Part shown: in pieces, positions 7,127 to 16,555 of the stretch | How positions within the stretch are numbered: position 1 is the first letter of the stretch | Layout: the number at the start of each line of letters is the position of its first letter | Assembly (NCBI GenBank): GCA_016710275.1 | Contig: JADJXS010000001.1 | Coordinates: 1,116,001-1,180,000, forward strand | Origin: Phycisphaerales bacterium | GTDB lineage: Bacteria > Planctomycetota > Phycisphaerae > UBA1845 > Fen-1342 | DNA length: 64,000 nt | Direction: 5' to 3' | Notes under the pieces: generated by a model | The model's database searches: none | Seen by the model: the letters and a program-made list of their open reading frames with translations, nothing else | Told to the model about the DNA's origin: nothing | Position numbers and translations under genes: made by a program

Positions 7127-9780
7127 TCGGCTCGCGCGCCGATTTCGCGATGCCGCGCGCATGCGAGCGCCCGCGGCCGCAATTCCGCATTCAGGCCGGG
7201 TCGCATCACCTGCGGATCTGCTTCGCCGCCGCCCTCCTGTTCCCCGCGCTCGCGGCGGCCCGCCCCGTCGATGAGAGCAATGCAGCGAGCGCGGCTTCGC
7301 CTGATCCGGTCGCTGACCCCGCCGCCGTCGTCATCCGCGGCAATGCGCGCATCACCGTCCTCAGCGATGCCGTGATGCGCCTCGAATATTCTCCGACCGG
7401 CGTCTTCGAAGACCGCCCTTCGGCGACGTTCCGCAACCGCCGCATGCCGGTGCCGTGGTTTCAGGTCGTCTCGCGCGACGGGTTCATGCACGTCCGCGCC
7501 AGCGACCTGCTCATTCGCCTTCGCGAGCCGGACGGCCGCTTCACGCGCATGGACCTCACTGCACGCGTCGTTTCGGACGGCGCGGGATTCTGGTGGACCC
7601 CCGACGTTCGCGATGAGCGCAGCCTCGGCGGGCCGCTGTCGCGCAGCGGCTGGGCGCTGATCGATGATTCGGCGACTCCGCTGCTCGCGGCCGACGGCGA
7701 GGCGGCCGTACCGCAGCGCGTGCCGGGTGCGCTGGATTGGTACCTATTTTCGCACGGAGACGCCCACGCACGCGCATTGCGCGATTTCACCGCCCTCACC
7801 GGGCGCCCGCCGCTGCCGCCCTTCGAGGCGATGCGGTCCATCCTGCCGCCCGCCATCGATGCGCCGGGCGATCGCAACTTGCGCCTGGTTTCGCCCCAGG
7901 CGACGCTCTCCATCGGAGGCGGCTGGTCCGACCTGCCTGCGGAAATCGCCGCGATTGCGCAATCGGGGAATCACGCCGCGCCGCTGGTGGGCGTCGTGCT
8001 GGGCGATCGAGTTGCGCCGGATGACGCGCTCTTGCGCCGGCAGGCGCAGGCTGCCGCGCTAGCGCCGCTGCTGTCGCCGAATCCCGCATTTGCGAATTTC
8101 CCCGAGGTCGAAGCGCTCCGCCGCGAGCTGGCCCCCACGATCTATTCCGCGGCCCGCCGCGCGCATGACGAGGGGCTGCCGATCTGGCGGCCGATGTACA
8201 TCCGCTGGCGCTACCTCGACGAAGCGTACGCGCGCCCGGCCCAGTTCATGCTCGGCGATGACCTGCTGGTCGCGCCGGTGTGCGATCCCGCGCAGTCGGC
8301 CGGCGGCTGGTCCGCGTCGCGCGTGTGGCTGGCGGAAGGGGGGTGGATCAACCGCCGGACGGGCGAGCGTTGCACCGGCCCGATGGAGGTGCTGCGCCTC
8401 GCCGCCCCCGACGAACTGCCGATCTGGATGCGCGCGGGGGCGATCGTGGCCGCTCATTCTCCCGATCGGGATCCATCGGCGCACGAGTCCCTGCGCAACG
8501 ACAATGCGGGTGAGTCCAATCGCAGCGGCAGCGCCGGTGCGCGCGGGCAGGACGGCGGCGCTGCAGCGCGGCTTGTGCTGCACGTTGTCGATGGCGAGAG
8601 CGGCGAGACGCGAATCTACGAGGACGACGGCCGATCGCTCGACTATCAGGCCGGGCGCTACTCGTGGACGCGTGTCACGCAGGAGACGGCCGGCGCGCGG
8701 CGGGTGGTCACAATCCACCCGGCCGAGGGTGAATTTCAGGGAGCGTCCGCGACGCGCGACGTGGAATTGCGGCTGCATGGCTCACCACCGTTGCGGGGCG
8801 TCACGGTGAATGGTGTTGAGCTAAGGCGCCGTCGTTCCCCCGATGCGATCGGATGGTGGTTCGACCCCGACGCGCTCTGCCCCGTCATTCGATTCAGCGC
8901 GCCCGATCGGCGCGCACTTGTGACGATCGAAGCACGGGCTGTGGAACTCGCCGAATGGGAGCGATCGCAGCAGGGCGGCCTGCGCGGTCGGCTCGCGCAC
9001 ATCGAGGAAGCGGCGCGCGAGATCGGCGCAGCGGCTCCGACGACGCAGCGCGCAGCGGCGCTCCGCGGACTGCTGGCGGCCTATGATCCGCCTGCCGCAC
9101 GAAGTCTTGCATCAGACACAGGCCCGGGCGATTCGCTCAGCCCCGGCGCCCCGGCAAGCAATGCGGCCGCAAACCCGTCAGTCAACACCACCACAGTCCC
9201 ATTGGCCAACTCAGTCGCCAACACCGCCGATGGTCCGTCCGAAGAACTGCACGCCGCGCTCCTCGCATCGCAGTCCCCCGAAGTGTTACGCGAGATTCTG
9301 CGCTCGTCACTGCCTGAGCGGCGGCGGACCGAACTGATCATGCGGCTGCTGAGTGCCGGCTTCTCTGCGTGGCGCATTCCCACCGACCAGGCAGCGGGCG
9401 CGGCAACGGAGGGCAGTGCATCCGGTGAGCGCGTTTCCGTTTTGTTCTTTCATCGCCCCCTGGGCCTCGATCCACCGCCACTGCAGTTCGAGGTGCGCGC
9501 CCGGGTGCGAGCGCCCGACGATTCGCACGACGAGCCGGGAGGGTGGGTCGATCTCAAGCCGATCTCTGCACCGGACGGTTCGGATACAAACGGGATCGCG
9601 ACGGCGGAATTGCCCATCTCCGGCCCCGCTGGATCTTCGGCCTCGTCGATGACCATGGTGGAGTGTGAAATCACCTTCGTTGAAAATCTAACGCGCCTGA
9701 CTGCGACCGAACTCGTACGGCTCAGCCCTCCGAAGTCCCCGCCGCGCCTGCAGGGGCCGCCCGCGCCATCGCGGCCCTGA
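7123..9780 (+). CDS. GH31-like protein lacking the catalytic core
   Basis: An 885-residue protein with a hydrophobic export-like segment (ICFAAALLFPALAAA, residues 32-46). GH31 alpha-glucosidase features are clear on both sides of the barrel: SLGGPLSRSGWALIDDS (167-183), HGDAHARALRDFTALTG (211-227), PPLPPFEAM (229-237), then LAPTIYSAARRAHDEGLP (336-353) and FMLGDDLLVAPV (375-386), followed by the distal beta domains. Only about 90 residues separate the two halves where active enzymes have over 300, so the nucleophile Asp and acid/base Asp segments are missing. The frame is otherwise intact, which suggests a retained non-catalytic role such as glycan binding. The C-terminal 300 residues are not recognised. 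It is coupled to the methyltransferase by ATGA. Confidence 0.75.
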   Translation: MIGSRADFAMPRACERPRPQFRIQAGSHHLRICFAAALLFPALAAARPVDESNAASAASPDPVADPAAVVIRGNARITVLSDAVMRLEYSPTGVFEDRPSATFRNRRMPVPWFQVVSRDGFMHVRASDLLIRLREPDGRFTRMDLTARVVSDGAGFWWTPDVRDERSLGGPLSRSGWALIDDSATPLLAADGEAAVPQRVPGALDWYLFSHGDAHARALRDFTALTGRPPLPPFEAMRSILPPAIDAPGDRNLRLVSPQATLSIGGGWSDLPAEIAAIAQSGNHAAPLVGVVLGDRVAPDDALLRRQAQAAALAPLLSPNPAFANFPEVEALRRELAPTIYSAARRAHDEGLPIWRPMYIRWRYLDEAYARPAQFMLGDDLLVAPVCDPAQSAGGWSASRVWLAEGGWINRRTGERCTGPMEVLRLAAPDELPIWMRAGAIVAAHSPDRDPSAHESLRNDNAGESNRSGSAGARGQDGGAAARLVLHVVDGESGETRIYEDDGRSLDYQAGRYSWTRVTQETAGARRVVTIHPAEGEFQGASATRDVELRLHGSPPLRGVTVNGVELRRRRSPDAIGWWFDPDALCPVIRFSAPDRRALVTIEARAVELAEWERSQQGGLRGRLAHIEEAAREIGAAAPTTQRAAALRGLLAAYDPPAARSLASDTGPGDSLSPGAPASNAAANPSVNTTTVPLANSVANTADGPSEELHAALLASQSPEVLREILRSSLPERRRTELIMRLLSAGFSAWRIPTDQAAGAATEGSASGERVSVLFFHRPLGLDPPPLQFEVRARVRAPDDSHDEPGGWVDLKPISAPDGSDTNGIATAELPISGPAGSSASSMTMVECEITFVENLTRLTATELVRLSPPKSPPRLQGPPAPSRP

Positions 9781-9869
9781 CGCTTGGGCCGTCGTTCGTC
9801 CGTTCGGGGGGTGTGAAACAACAAGATCGCCCTATCGTCGCTCCATGACGCCCGCGCAGCCGCCGCCTC

Positions 9870-10298
9870 TCACCGCGCTGGTGCGAACAGCGCCAGCGCC
9901 TGGGCCAGCTTTTCCGGGTGATGCTCCCGCAGCTCGCGGCCGATCTCAACCGCCCGTGCCGCCGGCGGGAGCTTCAGAAAATAGGAGCGCTGTGCCGGCG
10001 CAGCAGCGCGCATCACCGACTCGACAATCTCATGCAGGCCGCGCAGCGCGCTGCGCTGATCGGGCTCTAGCTGAGCGAACGCCGCCGCGCGGTTGAGAAC
10101 CGCCGCCGCATCGGCCCGCGTCTGCACGTCGTTCCAGATGCGCAGATGCTCGGAGAAGTGTTCAACGCCGGCATCCTCATTCGGCCGACCCGCCGGTTCG
10201 CCCCCATCGCGCAGCAGCCACGGTCCGATGATCCAGGCCGCCGCGTTCACCAGCAGCGTCAGCACGATGGCTCGGGACTTGGCGCTCGCGTCGATCAC
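9870..10298 (-). CDS. Small membrane-anchored protein in sigma operon
   Basis: A 142-residue protein with one N-terminal membrane segment (IVLTLLVNAAAWIIGPWLL, about residues 10-28) followed by a helical, Ala/Leu/Glu-rich domain that should lie outside the cytoplasm. Its start overlaps the stop of the anti-sigma-like gene by four bases (10295-10298), so the two are translationally coupled. The sigma factor lies further upstream in the same orientation. The family is not recognised; the context suggests an accessory sensor or modulator of the anti-sigma factor, which is inference only. Confidence 0.65.
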   Translation of the reverse strand: MIDASAKSRAIVLTLLVNAAAWIIGPWLLRDGGEPAGRPNEDAGVEHFSEHLRIWNDVQTRADAAAVLNRAAAFAQLEPDQRSALRGLHEIVESVMRAAAPAQRSYFLKLPPAARAVEIGRELREHHPEKLAQALALFAPAR

Positions 10299-10864
10299 GA
10301 CGGTCCTCCATTCCCTTCGGACGCGGCGCGCAGCGACCGTTCCATCGGCTCGGGGCGGGCTTCGTTCGCCGCAGCGCTCGACACCGACAGTTGATCAGCC
10401 AGCGCCCGCAGTACTTCGTATTCGTCCGCCAACCAGGGATCGGTGCGCAGTGCTTCGAGCGCGGCTGCATGGCTCGACACGCGCCGATAGAGCACGGCGC
10501 TGATCCCCGCATCCCGCGCCAATGCCGCCTCGCGCTCCGCGACACCGCTCGGAGCATGGACTCGCACGAGCAGAAACAGCGACGCCGCCGTCACGACCAG
10601 CGGACCGATGCGCCACAGCAGCGTTTCAGCCAGCGTCGCGCGCGGCGGAGCCAGCTCCTCCAACTGCTCGATCAGCCGCTCTGCACCCCCGGCGGCGGCC
10701 GGCGGCTGATCCGGCAGGTTCACGAGTCGGATCCAGCTCCGCTCCCGCGCCACCAGCTCACGACATTCCGCGCAATCGGCCAGGTGATTTCCCCACTCGC
10801 TCGCGTCCGTAGCGGAATCCCCGCGCGCGATGCGACGAGCGGTCTCGACGTCGAGATGCGACAC
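10295..10864 (-). CDS. Probable anti-sigma factor, zinc-finger type
   Basis: A 189-residue protein that starts MSHLDVETARRIARGD and contains HLADCAECRELV (about residues 28-39), the HxxxCxxC pattern of zinc-binding anti-sigma domains. A single membrane segment follows (LLWRIGPLVVTAASLFLLV, about 83-101), and the remaining C-terminal half would face the periplasm. In this family the cytoplasmic zinc finger binds the cognate ECF sigma factor and the outer domain senses stress. The sigma factor gene is immediately upstream (113-base gap), and the small membrane protein downstream overlaps by ATGA. The assignment is good for the class; the signal sensed is unknown. Confidence 0.8.
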   Translation of the reverse strand: MSHLDVETARRIARGDSATDASEWGNHLADCAECRELVARERSWIRLVNLPDQPPAAAGGAERLIEQLEELAPPRATLAETLLWRIGPLVVTAASLFLLVRVHAPSGVAEREAALARDAGISAVLYRRVSSHAAALEALRTDPWLADEYEVLRALADQLSVSSAAANEARPEPMERSLRAASEGNGGPS

Positions 10865-10977
10865 GGCTCAGCACTCCGACGATCCGGCTTGCAGCCGCGC
10901 GGCCGGAAGAACCGGCGGCAGCGGCGAGGTCGACGTGATTTGCGGCAGTATAGCCTGCGGCCGCGGATGAGGCGGGA

Positions 10978-11613
10978 TTATTCGAGAAGGTCGCTCAACC
11001 GCGCGCGAAGGGCCGCTCGTGCGCGCTGCAGCAGGGCCCGGACGCCGTCCTCCGTGACGTTCAGCACGCCGGCGATCTGCTCGTAGGACAGGCCTTCGCA
11101 TTCGAAGAGGATGGCGGCGGCGCGCTGATTCGGCGGCAGTTCGCCGATGGCGCGTTGCACCCGCGCTTTCAACTCATCGACCGTCAGCCGCGCATCGGGA
11201 GTTTCGACGCGGTCGGCCGTTTCGGCCAGACGCGCGTCTCCGGCGCGGTCCCGACCCCGAACGTGGGGCGATTGGATGAACTTCAGCGCCGTGTTGGTGG
11301 CGACGCGATAGACCCAGGTGGTGAAGCGGGCCGTCGGCTCGTAGACCGCGGCATGGCTCAGAACCGACGCGAACACTTCCTGCGTCAGATCCTCGACCGC
11401 GCGCACGTCTCGCACGATCCGCCCGATGTAGCGGCTGACCCGTTCGTAATTCCGCCGAATGAGCTGACCGGCCGCCTCCCGATCCCCGCCGCGAACCTGC
11501 AGCATGAGCTGGGTGTCGAGATCGGCCAACAACTCCGCCGGTGACGCCGGCGCGCGCGTCAGCGGCGCGACGGTGTGCTTGGACGACCCGGCTGCGGAAC
11601 CACCCCTGCGCAT
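10978..11613 (-). CDS. ECF-family RNA polymerase sigma factor
   Basis: A 211-residue group 4 sigma factor. Region 2 spans roughly DREAAGQLIRRNYERVSRYI through VEDLTQEVFASVLSHA and FTTWVYRVATNTALKF; region 4 is GELPPNQRAAAILFECEGLS with YEQIAGVLNVTEDGVRALLQ. I chose ATG 11613 because GGAG lies eight bases upstream on the minus strand; a longer frame from TTG 11664 lacks a ribosome site. The protein directs core polymerase to a stress regulon, usually including its own operon. It heads the operon sigma, anti-sigma, small membrane protein. No region 3 is present, as expected for ECF sigma factors. Confidence 0.92.
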   Translation of the reverse strand: MRRGGSAAGSSKHTVAPLTRAPASPAELLADLDTQLMLQVRGGDREAAGQLIRRNYERVSRYIGRIVRDVRAVEDLTQEVFASVLSHAAVYEPTARFTTWVYRVATNTALKFIQSPHVRGRDRAGDARLAETADRVETPDARLTVDELKARVQRAIGELPPNQRAAAILFECEGLSYEQIAGVLNVTEDGVRALLQRARAALRARLSDLLE

Positions 11614-11895
11614 CGGCGGTGCTCCAGTCCCTTGAAGTGTAACCCCGGATACACCCGCGAGCAAACAGAATCTTCAACTTCCGACACCGTGGAAGTCAGG
11701 GGCGCAAATTCCGGCCCCAACGAGGGGGAGCGCAAGATCCGCCCTTTCGAGTAATCGGACGCTCCTGGGCGGCATTGCACGCCACCATTGCACAGCCGCA
11801 ATTGCCAGAGCCGAAGCCGGCCGCTCCGACGGTGTGCACGCGCTGGGTGACGCGCGGAGGTCGCGACCTGCGGCCCGCACCGCGCCCTCGCCGCG

Positions 11896-11901
11896 TAGAA
11901 T
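11896..11901 (+). promoter_or_regulatory. TAGAAT -10-like box at a likely leaderless start
   Basis: TAGAAT ends six bases before the ATG at 11908, which would put the transcription start at or next to the start codon. There is no Shine-Dalgarno sequence in front of this gene. No clear -35 element was found. Confidence 0.35.
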
Positions 11902-11907
11902 CCCGCC

Positions 11908-13446
11908 ATGAAATTCCTTGCCTGGATGTACGACGTTGCCCGCGAACAGGCCCCTTCGACCGAGCGCCTGGCCGACCTGCTCACACAATCCGCCGCGGCC
12001 GGATATGACGCCGTCGGCCTCTACCTCGAGCATCGCTTCGAGTATCGCAGCGCCCCGTGGGCGGCCGCTCCGGGCGCACTGACCCCCGCCGCGGTGCAGA
12101 GTGCCATCGCGACGGCTCGCGCGGCCGGGCCGACGCCGCGCGTCATCCCGTTTCTCAATTCGCTGGGGCACATGGAGGGCTTCATCCGCTCCGAAGACGG
12201 CTGGTTCCTCGGCGAGACGCACGAGGTTGGCCGGCTGAGCCTGCAAGTCTGTCCCTGCCGCGACGAGTGCCGCGATTTCGTGAAGCGGCTGCTGTCGGAC
12301 GCGATCGCCGCCTTCGACGATGAGTGGCTGCACATCGGCGGTGACGAAGCGTGGGAACTGGGCAAGTGCCCGCGCTGCGCCGCGCGAGTCGAGAAGGTCG
12401 GCAAGGCGGGGCTGTTCGGCGAGTACTACGGGGAGCTGTGTCGGTGGGTGCTGCGCCAGGGTCGGCGACCGGGCCTGTGGGCCGACATGCTGCTCGAACA
12501 CCCCGCCGCGATGGATCACCTGCCGCGCGAGACCCTTCTGTTCGACTGGCAGTACTTCGATCGGCCGCGAACCACGACGCGCCGGCTTCGCGACCACGGG
12601 TTCGACGTGGTGTGCTGTCCCAGCGTGCAGTCGTACAACTCGATCTGGGCGTTTCTCTCCGAGACCCAGCGGAACATCGACGAACATGTGGAGGACGCCG
12701 GCGAACACGGCGCGCTGGGCGTGTGCGTCACGACCTGGGAATACAGCTTTCTGACCAACTTCCCCGCCACGCTCCCGCTGGTGCTGGCCGCCGGTCGGCG
12801 CATCCGCGGAAACCTCAGTTGGGACGCGGCGCTGCGCGAGGTCGGCGGAGCGGCATTCGCCGCCGCGGCGGACATTCTCGGAAACCGCATCCCGGCGGCC
12901 ACCAAGCTCACCGCCGGCGGCACCTGGCGCGTCATCCGTGATCGCATGCTGGTCCGTCAGAACCCGTTCTATCTGTGGGCCGATTGGCGCGAAGAGGCCT
13001 GCCAGTTGCCGGGCGACACGATCCTGCGCCTGTGCGACGAGGCGGACGCACTGCTGCCGACCGACAGCCCGCTCCGCTTTGCCGCGCTCTTCTATCGCGT
13101 GTCGGTGCAATGGGTGCGGGCGGTCGAGGCCGCGCATTGGGCCTACTCGACGCGCGACCTGCCCGCCTGCTGCCGCGAGCTGACCGCTGCGGCGGCGCTG
13201 CTCGAGCAGCTTGAGCCGGGTGCGGCGGCCATCGCCGACCCCGCGGTCGGCGGCTCACGGGCGGACCTGTTCCGCGTGCGGGCGATGGTCGAGCGCGTGC
13301 GGACGGTGATTCGGCGGATCGAGTCGCTGGAGTCGGACGGCGTGGTGCAGCAGGGGCGGCCCTACCTGCCGGCGTTTCAGATGATCACGCACGACGCATA
13401 CATTCCGCATGACTACGCCGGCTGGCGCACCGGGATGTACCGCTGA
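11908..13446 (+). CDS. Beta-N-acetylhexosaminidase-like protein (GH20 type)
   Basis: A 512-residue protein with the GH20 catalytic signature WLHIGGDEAWELG; the Asp-Glu pair is D146-E147, where Glu is the acid/base and Asp helps the substrate acetamido group attack. The TIM-barrel-like region also includes IPFLNSLGHMEGF (80-92) and FDWQYF. There is no signal peptide, so the enzyme should act in the cytoplasm, perhaps on imported chitin- or peptidoglycan-derived disaccharides. No Shine-Dalgarno sequence precedes ATG 11908; a TAGAAT box seven bases upstream suggests a leaderless transcript. The C-terminal 200 residues are helical and not recognised. Substrate specificity is inferred from the family. 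Confidence 0.8.
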   Translation: MKFLAWMYDVAREQAPSTERLADLLTQSAAAGYDAVGLYLEHRFEYRSAPWAAAPGALTPAAVQSAIATARAAGPTPRVIPFLNSLGHMEGFIRSEDGWFLGETHEVGRLSLQVCPCRDECRDFVKRLLSDAIAAFDDEWLHIGGDEAWELGKCPRCAARVEKVGKAGLFGEYYGELCRWVLRQGRRPGLWADMLLEHPAAMDHLPRETLLFDWQYFDRPRTTTRRLRDHGFDVVCCPSVQSYNSIWAFLSETQRNIDEHVEDAGEHGALGVCVTTWEYSFLTNFPATLPLVLAAGRRIRGNLSWDAALREVGGAAFAAAADILGNRIPAATKLTAGGTWRVIRDRMLVRQNPFYLWADWREEACQLPGDTILRLCDEADALLPTDSPLRFAALFYRVSVQWVRAVEAAHWAYSTRDLPACCRELTAAAALLEQLEPGAAAIADPAVGGSRADLFRVRAMVERVRTVIRRIESLESDGVVQQGRPYLPAFQMITHDAYIPHDYAGWRTGMYR

Positions 13447-13487
13447 CGGCCCGCACTTCGCGGGACCGGATGCACGGAAAGGGAGTC

Positions 13488-14261
13488 ATGGGTCGCGAAC
13501 CGCCACACGACGTCGGCCACGGCCTGCACGGCGCGAAGATCGGCCACACGTCGAACCCGCGCCACTATCGCTATTACGACCTGGTCATGGCCGGCTTCGT
13601 GACCGTGCTGCTGTGCTCGAACCTGATCGGTCCCGGCAAGACCTGCCTCATGACGCTGCCGCTGCTGGGGATGACGCTCACGTTCGGCGCGGGCAATCTG
13701 TTCTTCCCCATCAGCTACATCTTCGGCGACGTGCTGACCGAGGTGTACGGCTATGCGCGCGCCCGCAAGGTGATCTGGGCCGGCTTCGCCGCGATGATCT
13801 TCGCCACGCTGATGTCCTTCGCCGTCATCCATTTCCCGACCGACCCAAAAGAGCCGTACAACGAAGTGATCCAACCGGCGCTGGTGACCTGCTTCGGCAA
13901 CACCTGGCGAATCGTGTTGGGGTCAATCCTGGCGTTCTGGGTGGGCGATTTCGCGAATTCGTATGTGCTGGCGAAAATGAAGGTGTGGACCGCCGGGCGG
14001 TTCCTGTGGGCACGCACCATCGGCAGCACGATCATCGGACAGGGCATCGACAGCCTGATCTTCTACCCGATCGCGTTCGCCGGAATCTGGGACGAGCGGA
14101 CGCTGCTGTCTGTGATCCTGTTCAACTGGGGGTTCAAGGTGGCGGTCGAGGCGCTGTTCACGCCGATGACCTACCTGGTCGTCGGATTCCTGAAGCGCGC
14201 CGAGCAGGAGGATTACTACGACCGCCGCACGAACTTCACGCCCTTCTCCCTGAAGGACTGA
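13488..14261 (+). CDS. VUT/YhhQ-type queuosine precursor transporter
   Basis: A 257-residue integral membrane protein of the VUT family. Characteristic stretches are GNLFFPISYIFGDVLTEVYG and IGSTIIGQGIDSLIFYPIAF, with at least six hydrophobic segments. ATG 13488 is preceded by a strong GGAAAGGGAG; an earlier ATG at 13470 lacks one. YhhQ in Escherichia coli imports the queuosine precursors preQ0 and preQ1, and that is the likely substrate here. The gene lies 41 bases after the hexosaminidase gene in the same direction, but no functional link between the two is evident. The length matches the family. Confidence 0.88.
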   Translation: MGREPPHDVGHGLHGAKIGHTSNPRHYRYYDLVMAGFVTVLLCSNLIGPGKTCLMTLPLLGMTLTFGAGNLFFPISYIFGDVLTEVYGYARARKVIWAGFAAMIFATLMSFAVIHFPTDPKEPYNEVIQPALVTCFGNTWRIVLGSILAFWVGDFANSYVLAKMKVWTAGRFLWARTIGSTIIGQGIDSLIFYPIAFAGIWDERTLLSVILFNWGFKVAVEALFTPMTYLVVGFLKRAEQEDYYDRRTNFTPFSLKD

Positions 14262-14300
14262 CGCCGCCGGCCGCGGCTTTCACCTCCGCGCCCGCGGGCC

Positions 14301-14306
14301 TACAAT
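14301..14306 (+). promoter_or_regulatory. TACAAT -10-like box upstream of yidC
   Basis: TACAAT, five of six matches to the sigma-70 consensus, lies 52 bases before the YidC start in strongly G+C-rich sequence. No good -35 hexamer at 16-18 bases is seen. Confidence 0.35.
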
Positions 14307-14358
14307 GCCCGGCTCGCCCCGCGGACGCTCTGCGCGCCGCGCGCGATACAGGGACGGA

Positions 14359-16536
14359 ATGGACACCCGACGGCTGATTGTTTTCGTCCTGCTGGCGTTC
14401 ACCTTCGTGGTGACCTACCAGTGGATCTACAACAAGTTCTACCCGCTTCCGGATCCCCCGCCGCGAACCGCCCAACCCGCGCCGGAATCCGGCCCCGGCA
14501 GCGCTTCGGGCGGGCCGATTTCCGGCGGCAGCCGAAATGGCAGCGCCCCATCCGCGCCGACGGGCGGAGCCGGCGACGGGCCATCCCTGTCGAGCGACCC
14601 CAGCGCCGCTCGCGCGGTGGGGGGGGAATCGACCGCGCCCGTCATGCTGGGCGGCGGACCGTCGGACACGCTGCGTCTGGAGTTGCAACCGCGCGGCGCG
14701 TCGGTGTCGCGCGCGTGGCTGACCGAGCGCCGCAAGAACAATCCCAATCGCCATGTGCACCGCCAGAACCCGCGGACAAACGACCCGTATGAGTTGATCT
14801 CCCCCCTTCGTTTGGATCCCACCGCACCCGCGGGCGAGAGCGAATTGTATTCGCTGACGACGGCGGCGGTGCGGATCGACGAATGGGGGCGCGAGTTCTC
14901 GCTGGGGGATCTGAACTGGGCGGCGCTCTCCGCCGAGGCCGGCGTCGCACATTTTTCGGCGGCGCTGCGCCGCGCGGAGGACGGATCGGAATTGCTGCGC
15001 ATCTCCAAGACCTACGCGCTGCTCGATCGTCCCTTCCTGATGCAGATGCGGCTGATCGTCGAAAATGTATCGGACGGGCCGCTGACGCCGACGCTGACGC
15101 AGGACGGACCGATCGGCATCCACGACGACGACCCCACCTACGACATGCGCAAGCTGATGTGGGCGCGCTGGGTGGGCGGCGCGCTGCAATTCAAACATGC
15201 CTCGCGCTCGGAGCTGCTCAAACAGATCAACGACCCGCGGCGGCTCGACGCCGGCGGCGAGCGGCTGGCGTGGGCGGCGCTGCTGAATAAGTACTTCGGC
15301 GTGTTCATCCGCCCGCTGACGACGGCGCAGGGCGACCCCGTGGCGCGCGTCGTCGGCACGGTGGCGGCGCCGCAGATCACCGGACTGATGGAGGATGCGA
15401 TCAGCCGCTTTTCGCTGACTCCGCCGGCGGCGCTTGCGCCGGGAGCCTCGCTGGAGGTGAGCTTCGAGGTCTACTTCGGCCCCAAGGATGAGGACATCCT
15501 GCGCCGCAGCGATCCCGCCTTCGCCGATCGCGGACAGCTCGGGTTCGTCGCGGCGCGCGACGTGGACCAGAGCTGCTGCACGTTTCAGCCGCTGCCGGGC
15601 GTGATGCTCTGGCTGCTCGAAACGTGCCACTTCTTCTCCCGCAACTACGGCATCGCGATCATCATGATCGTGCTGATCGTCCGCGGCCTGCTGCACCCGC
15701 TGGCCGTCTGGCAGCAGAAGAACATGTATCGCTCCCAGGAGGCGATGCAGCGGATTCAGCCGAAGCTCGAGGCGCTCAAGGAAAAATACGCCAATGACCG
15801 CGTGCGGCTGAACCAGGAGATCATGCGCCTGTGGGGCGAGGAGAACGTGAACCCGGCGGCCATGCTGTTCACCATGGCGCCGCTCTTCCTCCAGTTGCCC
15901 ATCCTCGTGGCGCTGTGGACGGCGCTCAGCAGCGACGTCAATCTCCGCAACGCGCCCTTCGACGGCTGGTGGATGGTCGATCTCTCCGCGCCCGACGCGC
16001 TGCTGCGCTTCGGGGACGGCGGCGTCCACATTCCGCTTCTGTCCATGCTGACCGGGCCGATTCACTCGCTGAACCTGCTGCCGATCCTGATGGGCGTCAC
16101 GATGTACCTGCAGCAGAAATACATGCCCAAGCCGGGGCAGACCGCCGGCCGCAAGCCGCCCCCCGCGCCCGCGACGCCGCGCAAGAGCGGCGGCATGACC
16201 CCCGAAGAAACCGCCCGCATGCAGCAGCAGATCGGCGCGATGATGTGCATCATGTTCCCGGTCATGTTCTACAACATGCCCTCCGGACTGACGCTCTACT
16301 GGATGGCGACGAACATCTTCGGCATCGTCGAGTCGCTCCGCATCCGCGCGCAGATTCGCGCCGAGAAGGAGCGCCGCGAGCGAGAAGGCCCCCGCCCGCC
16401 TTCCAAGCGCACCGGCTTCATGGCCCGCTTCTTCAAGTACGTCGCGGAGCAGGCGGAGGAGTTGCAGAAGCAGGCCGACCAGGTCGCGGCCAAGTCCGGC
16501 GGGCAGCCGCCCTCCCGCAAGCCGCGCCGCAAGTGA
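14359..16536 (+). CDS. yidC: Membrane protein insertase YidC
   Basis: A 725-residue YidC/Oxa1-family insertase. The N-terminal membrane anchor is LIVFVLLAFTFVVTYQWIY, followed by a proline/glycine-rich linker, a beta-rich periplasmic domain to about residue 400, and the conserved membrane core (NYGIAIIMIVLIVRGLLHPL; LFTMAPLFLQLPILVALWTA; NLLPILMGVTMYLQQKYM; MPSGLTLYWMATNIF). It inserts membrane proteins alone or with Sec. ATG 14359 gives the N-terminus MDTRRLI directly before the anchor; the frame extends to 14305 without a better start. The tail is basic and coiled (Arg/Lys-rich), which can bind ribosomes. A phosphatase gene follows after 19 bases, probably co-transcribed. Confidence 0.95.
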   Translation: MDTRRLIVFVLLAFTFVVTYQWIYNKFYPLPDPPPRTAQPAPESGPGSASGGPISGGSRNGSAPSAPTGGAGDGPSLSSDPSAARAVGGESTAPVMLGGGPSDTLRLELQPRGASVSRAWLTERRKNNPNRHVHRQNPRTNDPYELISPLRLDPTAPAGESELYSLTTAAVRIDEWGREFSLGDLNWAALSAEAGVAHFSAALRRAEDGSELLRISKTYALLDRPFLMQMRLIVENVSDGPLTPTLTQDGPIGIHDDDPTYDMRKLMWARWVGGALQFKHASRSELLKQINDPRRLDAGGERLAWAALLNKYFGVFIRPLTTAQGDPVARVVGTVAAPQITGLMEDAISRFSLTPPAALAPGASLEVSFEVYFGPKDEDILRRSDPAFADRGQLGFVAARDVDQSCCTFQPLPGVMLWLLETCHFFSRNYGIAIIMIVLIVRGLLHPLAVWQQKNMYRSQEAMQRIQPKLEALKEKYANDRVRLNQEIMRLWGEENVNPAAMLFTMAPLFLQLPILVALWTALSSDVNLRNAPFDGWWMVDLSAPDALLRFGDGGVHIPLLSMLTGPIHSLNLLPILMGVTMYLQQKYMPKPGQTAGRKPPPAPATPRKSGGMTPEETARMQQQIGAMMCIMFPVMFYNMPSGLTLYWMATNIFGIVESLRIRAQIRAEKERREREGPRPPSKRTGFMARFFKYVAEQAEELQKQADQVAAKSGGQPPSRKPRRK

Positions 16537-16555
16537 CCCTTCGAGAGCCGCCCCT

